From positions 20,981,482-21,045,481 of the forward strand of contig OU744451.1 in the NCBI GenBank assembly GCA_916610825.1: a DNA stretch of 64,000 nucleotides, given 5' to 3'. Of the stretch, positions 62,201-64,000 are shown piece after piece. Made by a program: the position numbers and the translations under genes. The notes under the pieces were generated by a model that saw nothing but the letters and a program-made list of their open reading frames with translations, had not been told where the DNA came from and made no database searches. Source of the stretch: Haliclystus octoradiatus (Eukaryota > Cnidaria > Staurozoa > Stauromedusae > Haliclystidae). Numbering within the stretch: position 1 is the stretch's first letter; every line of letters starts with the position of its first letter.

Positions 62201-63887
62201 CTTCGGAATTTGTGCTAGCCTTCAGGGACTCTCTGAGTACCAGAATTCCCCATTTTATCGAGCCCTGATGCTTGGGTATTAAAAAAGTTCAAATCAACTG
62301 TAGTATGTATTTTTCACATACAATATAGCATTGTTAATATATACCCTGGTGCAGTCATAACATTGTGATAATAAATGTGTTATAATATCAACCGGAGGGT
62401 GAAATATTTCGCATTTGATAGAAACTGGTTCTGTAAAATTTTTGATATTAAACATGTCTTAATATTAACATCACCACTGCAAAAACAGTCCAGGAGTTCA
62501 TAAACAGTTCATAAATTAAGGACATTTAACGTTCATAAACTGTTCATGAACTCCTGAACTGTTTTTCACAGGGGTAGTGATATTAATTGGGTTACAATGA
62601 ATATTAATTATTCTTCACAAATTATTTTCAATAATAATTACCGGTATGTATATATTATTAAACAATTATTGATCAGGCAAAATACATTGAAATTTGGTGT
62701 TATATAAGTATTTTCAATAAAAATTTTTTTCAAAAAATGAAACATCCAAATTTTAATTTTGCAATAATTGCAATAATTACTAATAATTTCATATTTTATA
62801 TTTTCAGGACAGTACCACTGGTGAGATATTTTTTTACATGAAAGGTGCAGATGTTGTCATGGCAACACGAGTACAGTATAATGATTGGCTAGAAGAGGAG
62901 GTAATAGGATCCTTTCGAAATATTTAACAGTTTTTGGTTGGTTTGTTTGTGTCTTTCTATCATAACGATTAAAAAACACAGAGCGATCAATAATTGATAA
63001 CTAAATTTATCTATCTGTTTACTTTTAATCTCAGCATGTTGTGATTGATACCCGATAACGACTTTTTTCTAATTCTGAACTAGATTAGTAAGATATTAAG
63101 TATTTTATTTTCTGGTAAAAATTACAGCAGAAGAGTTGTTTAATACTGTACACCTGTGTTATTACCATGCTCTACATGATTTATATTTTGCCAAATTGTA
63201 GATCTATCCGATAAGTGCACGGGCTGACAAAAATGGGATCCTGGGATTCTCTGGTCCCTGAAGGCTAGAGCCAATTCAGAAGAAAACCATGTCTTGGTTT
63301 TCAATTGTAATGATTAATGTAATTTTCAAAATTGTTGCTGTTCTCGTCAATTTGAAGCTTTTTTTTTAGTGTGGCAATATGGCTCGTGAAGGTCTTCGCA
63401 CCTTAGTTGTGGCAAAGAAAAATCTCAGTCAAGAACAATACAATGAATTTGAGGTTTGTCAACAGTTTTTTATAAGTGTTGAGTGTAGAAGAGTAGAGAT
63501 GACCAGATTAGTAAGAAAAGACGCTTTAAAGGATTTTAGCATCATAAGTTTGATGAACACAGTTGATTTTTTTAAGGAGGACACTCCATAGTATGACGAT
63601 TATTTGATTTCATATCAACTAATGTTTTCTTAATATTTATCCAAAGCAAATTCTGATCAAATTCATCATATTTCAGCATTTACATCACATGATTTTTGAA
63701 ATTTAGATCATTTTGAATTTTTCAGTACACCACCTAACACCTAGGCCTACCTTCTATTGTTTCAATGTAAACGGCTCCTTATGTTTTTTTTTAATGGATT
63801 TTCAATCATTTGTAAATGATAATTTATTGTTTTTTGCAGCATCGGTATAATCAAGCAAAATTGGCAATCGATGGTCGAAATGTTAAG
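34348..63887 (+). CDS. ATP9: Class 2 P4-ATPase (ATP9/Neo1/TAT-5), exons 1-21, 3' partial
   Basis: Twenty-one exons, all in frame, encode residues 1-711; the gene runs off the right edge (human ATP9A is about 1047 aa). After a ~115-residue acidic/polar N-terminus come [18 protein letters not shown]1-TM2 (exons 4-5), the actuator domain with [12 protein letters not shown] (DGET at 273-276), TM3-TM4 with PISLR in place of the PEGL of ion pumps, the phosphorylation site [11 protein letters not shown] (Asp470), and nucleotide-domain motifs [18 protein letters not shown] and FYMKGADVV (Lys648). Known family biology: ATP9 proteins act in Golgi/endosomal membranes without a CDC50 subunit and help keep phosphatidylethanolamine or phosphatidylserine on the cytosolic leaflet. 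The subfamily call rests on PISLR context and close alignment to human ATP9. Introns of up to ~5 kb are packed with MITEs and SINEs. Confidence 0.95.
34784..34826 (+). repeat. Exact 43-bp repeat R3, copy 2 (ATP9 intron 1)
   Basis: Identical to 28715-28757. It lies 129 bp after ATP9 exon 1 and begins with a splice-acceptor-like TTTATTTCAG. Confidence 0.85.
34827..36769. other. Rest of ATP9 intron 1
   Basis: No gene. Contains a (GAT)n run at about 35808-35832 and otherwise AT-rich sequence with no recognised element. Confidence 0.5.
35808..35832 (+). repeat. (ATG)n microsatellite (ATP9 intron 1)
   Basis: Preceded by CCTTTGAAAAAAAGTTATATGTAA, closely matching the sequence before the (ATG)n run at 56706-56733, so both are probably 3' tails of one retroelement family. 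Confidence 0.65.
36770..36845 (+). CDS. ATP9: ATP9 exon 2
   Basis: Residues 104-128, [20 protein letters not shown]. Acceptor TAATTTAG, donor GTTAGT. Low conservation, accepted because phase fits both neighbours. Confidence 0.82.
36962..37133 (+). repeat. Two-unit ~87-bp tandem duplication (ATP9 intron 2)
   Basis: 36962-37048 and 37049-37133 share CAGCAAGAAGTG, TTATTGAAAATTTAAAT and AATGAAACGAGATAGAGTCC with few changes. Confidence 0.85.
37931..37999 (+). CDS. ATP9: ATP9 exon 3
   Basis: Residues 129-151, [18 protein letters not shown], the conserved stretch before TM1. Donor GTATGT. Confidence 0.95.
38159..38281 (+). mobile_element. Short MITE M3, copy 1 (ATP9 intron 3)
   Basis: Bounded by perfect inverted CCATTTTCGTTCT / AGAACGAAAATGG. 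The interior (AATTTGAACAAAG, ATCATGAATTC, GCAAAACCTTGTTTTC) recurs at 50823-50948. Confidence 0.75.
38885..39413 (+). mobile_element. MITE M4 (ATP9 intron 3)
   Basis: Inverted ends of ~24 bp, CATAGACTTACATAGACTGC with TGAC following, and weaker inverted similarity continuing inward (ATGGCTGACTCAAAGGA). 529 bp, no ORF. Target duplication not clear. Confidence 0.7.
39540..39715 (+). repeat. Dispersed repeat R1, copy 3 (ATP9 intron 3)
   Basis: AGAGTCCGACAAAAAGTTCAGCC, then CTTCTGGAATCCTAGAGACA, two CTTCTGAATTT blocks and CTGGCCTTCCAGGATTCCTA. One of the better-preserved copies. Confidence 0.65.
40121..42149 (+). mobile_element. 2.0-kb long-inverted-repeat transposon, TTAA-flanked (M5)
   Basis: It begins AGTGGGAATAAACCCCCAGA and ends with the exact complement, TCTGGGGGTTTATTCCCACT. 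TTAA flanks both sides (40117-40120, 42150-42153). The arms are about 300-400 bp and roughly 90% alike (CCCGACGTGAAAAAAACAAT, GACGACAAAGTCACAAGTCG). The ~1.2-kb interior has no ORF. TTAA targets suggest piggyBac-type mobilisation, but the termini are not the usual CCC. Confidence 0.85.
42817..42930 (+). CDS. ATP9: ATP9 exon 4 (TM1)
   Basis: Residues 152-189, [20 protein letters not shown], with a GTAAGT donor. Preceded by a 4.8-kb intron that carries most of the inverted-repeat elements. Confidence 0.96.
42985..43075. mobile_element. Small foldback element (ATP9 intron 4)
   Basis: AGAATAATTCAGGGCTCGCG ... GCGCCCGTGAATTATTCT form a ~25-bp imperfect inverted repeat, with CTCGCTTGTGAGAATAAATT between the GGAGATATG / CATATCTCC inner arms. 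Confidence 0.55.
43689..44621 (+). mobile_element. Hairpin element M6: ~430-bp arms around a 64-bp loop, TTAA-flanked
   Basis: Arms 43689-44116 and 44181-44621 are near-complementary from AGTGTATATCCCGGATATTG to CGTCTAAGCA / TGCTTAGACG. TTAA flanks both sides (43685-43688, 44622-44625). Like M5 it begins AGTG and ends CACT next to TTAA. No coding capacity. Confidence 0.88.
44780..45060 (-). repeat. Dispersed repeat R1, copy 4 (diverged, ATP9 intron 4)
   Basis: GGATCCTAGATCCTGGAAAGCTAGAG, AAGTCAGAAGATAAATGTTG and later TCAGAGAAAACTCAGGAG-type blocks. The right half is poorly matched. Confidence 0.45.
45408..45552. mobile_element. ~145-bp foldback element (ATP9 intron 4)
   Basis: CTCAGAGTTTCAGGTGTTCAATTGTGATCTTCAG and its imperfect complement (CTGAAGATCGCAATTAATTG, GAAACTCTGAG) surround a short centre. 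The outer ends AAAACGCCTTTTTCC / GGAAAGGCTTTTGCC also pair. Confidence 0.65.
45618..45838 (-). mobile_element. tRNA-derived SINE family B, copy 3 (ATP9 intron 4)
   Basis: Reverse copy: the A-rich tail is at the left (TTTTTTTTTTTGTATTTATC), then CCGGGTAAGCTTACAGCTTT, and GGGATTGAACCCGAGACCCT (box B) and CCCTAGCCACTACACCAAG (box A) at the right. Confidence 0.88.
46123..46231 (+). CDS. ATP9: ATP9 exon 5 (TM2)
   Basis: Residues 190-225, [19 protein letters not shown]. Split Gly at the donor GTATGT; the open frame past 46231 is intron. Confidence 0.95.
46684..46940 (+). repeat. Dispersed repeat R2, copy (ATP9 intron 5)
   Basis: CACTGTGAATCTTGGATATA through GCTACTGAAAACC, GGAATGGGATTGGATACTGA, TCTCATTCTATTCTACTGAA and CAGTATGTTTTCAGATTTTT. 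The most complete uninterrupted copy. Confidence 0.75.
47130..47253 (+). repeat. Retroelement 3' tail with (TGA)n (ATP9 intron 5)
   Basis: TTTCTGAATAAATGATGATGATG ... ends a sequence including CTCAATACAGTCCTGTGAAT. The ~13-repeat run ends 36 bp before exon 6. Confidence 0.55.
47290..47348 (+). CDS. ATP9: ATP9 exon 6
   Basis: Residues 227-245, [19 protein letters not shown], start of the actuator domain. Confidence 0.93.
47402..47523 (+). mobile_element. M1 MITE, shortened copy (ATP9 intron 6)
   Basis: CAGTCAAACGTGTTATAACA ... TTGTTATATAAATGTTTCACTG, followed by TA. The middle GGTCAC segment has lost one repeat. Confidence 0.65.
47714..47765 (+). CDS. ATP9: ATP9 exon 7
   Basis: Residues 246-262, [17 protein letters not shown], a hallmark P-type ATPase segment; Gly263 is split. 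Confidence 0.94.
48497..48854 (-). mobile_element. tRNA-derived SINE family A, copy 2 (ATP9 intron 7)
   Basis: Reverse copy of 12688-13047. The left edge shows the (ATTACTTA)-type tail (TAAGTAATTAAGTAAGTAAT); box B (GGGGGATTTGAACCACAGTC) and box A (CCATCTGAGCTAATCC) are at the right. Confidence 0.88.
49267..49361 (+). CDS. ATP9: ATP9 exon 8 (DGET)
   Basis: Residues 264-294. Holds [14 protein letters not shown], whose DGET loop hydrolyses the phosphoenzyme in P4-ATPases. Confidence 0.96.
50031..50206 (+). mobile_element. M1 MITE, intact copy (ATP9 intron 8)
   Basis: CAGTCAAACCTGTTATAACA to ACAGGTTTCATTG, TA on both sides. The interior has two GGCCACCTGTCTATNGTGGTC repeats 70-75 bp apart. Confidence 0.85.
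50425..50583 (-). mobile_element. M1 MITE, inverted copy (ATP9 intron 8)
   Basis: CAGTGAAACCTGTATATAAC to TATAACAGGTTTAACCG, TA on both sides. It is in opposite orientation to the copy 220 bp upstream, so the pair could fold as a large hairpin in the transcript. Confidence 0.82.
50640..50785 (+). repeat. Dispersed repeat R1, copy 5 (ATP9 intron 8)
   Basis: GAGCCAACAAAAGGTTCAGCC, AGGTTCGACCAGAAAATC, TTCTTCTGAATTTTGTCTAG and GATCCCCACTTTTGTCGGAC, ending CCCTG. The right terminus is well preserved. Confidence 0.65.
50823..50948 (+). mobile_element. MITE M3, copy 2 (ATP9 intron 8)
   Basis: CCATTTTCGTACTGTCAAAT and the interior AATTTGAACAAAGCGCACCG, ATCATGAATTC, GCAAAACCTTGTTTTC match 38159-38281. 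The right inverted end is degraded. Confidence 0.65.
51271..51351 (+). CDS. ATP9: ATP9 exon 9
   Basis: Residues 295-321, [20 protein letters not shown], matching YVYAEEPNIDIHNFVGTFT in human ATP9A. Confidence 0.95.
51562..51619 (+). repeat. Interstitial TTAGGG repeats in a duplicated ~40-bp unit
   Basis: TTAGGGTTAGGTTTAGGGTC and TTAGGGTTAGGGTTAGGGTC each precede a CACGTGA word (GATCACGTGACC, AGTCACGTGATA). Two tandem units with telomere-type hexamers inside ATP9 intron 9. Confidence 0.85.
51620..51790 (+). mobile_element. SINE-like family C, copy 2 (ATP9 intron 9)
   Basis: GGCGTAGCTCATTCGGATTG resembles box A and GGTTCGAGTAAAGG box B. The 3' part TTTAATTTATTTTCATTATT and the preceding CACGTGATAAC match 15005-15190. 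Confidence 0.6.
51915..52085 (+). repeat. Dispersed repeat R1, copy 6 (ATP9 intron 9)
   Basis: GTTCAGCCTTCTGGAATCCT, AGAGGCATTTCCACATTTTC, CAATAAATCAT, TTCTTCTGAATTGGCTCTAA and CCTTCCAGGATCTAGGATTC. A further weak partial copy follows at 52165-52310. Confidence 0.65.
52624..52696 (+). CDS. ATP9: ATP9 exon 10
   Basis: Residues 322-345, [16 protein letters not shown]. Donor GTAAGA, split Gly. Confidence 0.95.
53329..53405 (+). CDS. ATP9: ATP9 exon 11
   Basis: Residues 347-371, [20 protein letters not shown], the P4-typical (Y/T)TGxxT(R/K)xxMN motif. Confidence 0.95.
53778..53867 (+). CDS. ATP9: ATP9 exon 12 (TM3)
   Basis: Residues 372-401, [20 protein letters not shown] into TM3. Donor GTATGT. 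Confidence 0.95.
53930..54185. repeat. Dense GTTCATGAAC palindrome cluster (ATP9 intron 12)
   Basis: More than a dozen TTCATGAAC-type words in 250 bp, for example CTGTTCATGAACAG and GTTCATGAAGTGTTCATGAA. They are irregularly spaced, unlike the ordered satellite at 6585-7430. Confidence 0.85.
54834..55010 (+). mobile_element. M1 MITE, intact copy (ATP9 intron 12)
   Basis: CAGTCAAACCTGTTAAAACG to ACAGGTTTCACTG, TA on both sides (54832-54833, 55011-55012). Confidence 0.85.
55308..55500 (+). mobile_element. tRNA-derived SINE family B, copy 4 with internal deletion
   Basis: GGGGCCTTAATGCAGTGGTT then GGCATCCGGTCATTAAAC, AATCAATTAACCAACCACCC and TTACCCGGTTTGTTG with an A-rich tail. The box B region has been lost. 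Confidence 0.75.
55661..55731 (+). CDS. ATP9: ATP9 exon 13 (TM4)
   Basis: Residues 402-424, [20 protein letters not shown]. The PISL motif is completed by the split Ser425 and exon 14. Confidence 0.94.
56706..56733 (+). repeat. (ATG)n microsatellite before ATP9 exon 14
   Basis: GTGTTTTGAATAAATCAAGATGATGATG ... sits 26 bp before exon 14, inside its likely polypyrimidine/branch region. Same tail form as 23618 and 47253. Confidence 0.65.
56760..56925 (+). CDS. ATP9: ATP9 exon 14 (catalytic Asp)
   Basis: Residues 426-480. [14 protein letters not shown] ... [17 protein letters not shown], then [11 protein letters not shown] with phosphorylated Asp470. Donor GTGAGC. Confidence 0.97.
57010..57225 (+). 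mobile_element. tRNA-derived SINE family B, diverged copy 5 (ATP9 intron 14)
   Basis: GGTTTTGGGTTCAATCCCTGGC (box B), AGCACTATTGATTGGAGCCA and TTTACCGGGTTTTGG keep the family order. The 5' part is unlike other copies. Confidence 0.65.
57465..57851 (+). mobile_element. M6 family, internally deleted 387-bp copy (ATP9 intron 14)
   Basis: AGTGTATATCCCGGATATTG to GGATCTATACT, followed by TTAA (TCAA at the left). Both arms match the outer parts of the 933-bp hairpin at 43689. Flanks ATTGTTTGTT and AACAAACAACAAT also form an inverted pair. Confidence 0.82.
57931..57987 (+). CDS. ATP9: ATP9 exon 15
   Basis: Residues 481-499, [19 protein letters not shown], as in [18 protein letters not shown] of human ATP9A. 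Confidence 0.95.
58301..58473 (-). mobile_element. M1 MITE, diverged inverted copy (ATP9 intron 15)
   Basis: CAGACAACGAACTCTGTGTA to CTAACAGCTTCAACTG with TA on both sides; the interior GACAGGTGGCCATTGTATAA is in reverse orientation. It ends 37 bp before exon 16. Confidence 0.75.
58511..58579 (+). CDS. ATP9: ATP9 exon 16
   Basis: Residues 500-522, a variable polar insert of the nucleotide domain. Accepted on splice sites (TATCAAG acceptor, GTATGT donor) and phase; alternative use is possible because it is 69 nt, in frame. Confidence 0.75.
59150..59412. mobile_element. ~260-bp foldback element (ATP9 intron 16)
   Basis: Arms of ~110 bp: CTTCAAAAACAGAGATTCAT ... CTATCGATCATTCGTTCATA against TACGAATGAATGATTGATAG ... 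GAATCTCAGTTTTTGAAG. Moderately diverged; no target duplication identified. Confidence 0.7.
59950..60129 (+). CDS. ATP9: ATP9 exon 17
   Basis: Residues 523-582, [19 protein letters not shown] through YQAASPDE. Donor GTGATT; the open frame past 60129 is intron. Confidence 0.94.
60870..60965. repeat. GTTCATGAAC cluster (ATP9 intron 17)
   Basis: GGGTTCATGAACAGTTCATGAACACTTCATGAATTG and CAACGTTCATCAACTG in a single short block. Confidence 0.6.
61137..61298 (+). CDS. ATP9: ATP9 exon 18
   Basis: Residues 583-636, [18 protein letters not shown] and [18 protein letters not shown]. Confidence 0.95.
61335..61676 (-). mobile_element. tRNA-derived SINE family A, copy 3 (ATP9 intron 18)
   Basis: Begins 36 bp after exon 18 with GTAGACGATGTCGCCCTACC and ends near CCATCTGAGCTAATC. 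Box B is mutated (GGGGGAATTGAAACACATTC), so older than the other copies. Confidence 0.85.
61858..62075 (+). mobile_element. tRNA-derived SINE family B, copy 6 (ATP9 intron 18)
   Basis: GCGGCCTTGATGTAGTGGCT, GGGCTCAATCCCTGTCCGAA, AACAAATTAACCAACCACCC, CGGTGAAAAAAAGCTGTAAG and a 14-A tail. Long A tail and intact promoter boxes suggest a young copy. Confidence 0.9.
62485..62575. repeat. GTTCATGAAC hairpin block (ATP9 intron 18)
   Basis: CAGGAGTTCATAAACAGTTC and GAACTCCTGAACTG are complementary across AAATTAAGGACATTTAACGTTCA, making a compact hairpin. Confidence 0.6.
62808..62900 (+). CDS. ATP9: ATP9 exon 19 (KGAD)
   Basis: Residues 637-667, [20 protein letters not shown] with the ATP-binding Lys648. 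Confidence 0.95.
63215..63315 (-). repeat. Dispersed repeat R1, partial copy (ATP9 intron 19)
   Basis: GGGCTGACAAAAATGGGATCCTGGGATTC, GAAGGCTAGAGCCAATTCAG and AAGAAAACC represent one end of R1. A related end lies at 62200-62272. Confidence 0.55.
63370..63453 (+). CDS. ATP9: ATP9 exon 20
   Basis: Residues 668-695, [20 protein letters not shown]. Donor GTTTGT; the reading beyond is intron. Confidence 0.95.
63840..63887 (+). CDS. ATP9: ATP9 exon 21 (last in window)
   Basis: Residues 696-711, [16 protein letters not shown]. Donor GTATTC. The hinge GDG motif and TM5-TM10 must lie beyond the window. Confidence 0.92.
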
Positions 63888-64000
63888 GTATTCATATTTC
63901 TTTGATCTATGACCAAGGGCATGAATTATAATCTCTAGCCTGTTGTGTGACTAGTCTTTTTGACTACCTTGATTTGTTCAGATTGAGAATACCCTTATTG

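Noticed and set aside
46082..62650. Recurring ATTACCGGTAT words (46083, 56240, 62638, and GTACCGGTA at 8356 and 60485)
   Set aside because: Short, with no common flanks; could be the edge of an unknown repeat, but chance cannot be excluded.

Overview
The window is AT-rich animal nuclear DNA. Genes are split by GT-AG introns, and introns and spacers are full of tRNA-derived SINEs, non-LTR retrotransposon remains and small inverted-repeat DNA transposons. There is no bacterial, viral or CRISPR content. The left-edge gene combines FxxN/GGG(I/L/V) beta-helix repeats, a Cys-rich module and a multipass membrane region. As far as I recall, that architecture is expanded in sponges, cnidarians and other invertebrates, which suggests a non-vertebrate metazoan. 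I cannot name the species from the sequence. Layout: (1) 2-3424 (+), a large uninterrupted ORF for the membrane protein, cut by the left edge. (2) 3425-11079, no gene found; holds a ~126-bp x 7 satellite rich in GTTCATGAAC palindromes, a Tc1/pogo-like MITE and a nested transposon. (3) 11080-19151 (-), purine nucleoside phosphorylase, six exons, complete at 294 residues, with the family's purine-binding Glu replaced by Ser. (4) 22347-26401 (-), a four-exon gene encoding two tandem VHL beta-like domains with no recognisable alpha domain. (5) 29438-32900 (+), a frameshifted APE/reverse-transcriptase LINE. (6) 33081-33838 (-), a truncated, intronless, frameshifted copy of the mitochondrial processing peptidase beta subunit. 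(7) 34348-63887 and beyond (+), the first 21 exons (711 residues) of an ATP9/Neo1/TAT-5 class P4-ATPase, running off the right edge. All 20 visible junctions of the ATP9 gene keep reading frame, and so do all junctions of PNP and of the VHL-like gene; the products align colinearly with what I recall of the human proteins, so these exon maps are reliable. The three genes are functionally unrelated housekeeping or regulatory genes (purine salvage, a possible prolyl-hydroxyl recognition protein, membrane lipid asymmetry), and I see no operon-like logic. The most unusual material is the PNP active-site change, the VHL beta-domain duplication, a 2-kb inverted-repeat element and two hairpin elements sharing TTAA/AGTG termini, and several unnamed repeat families spread across the introns.
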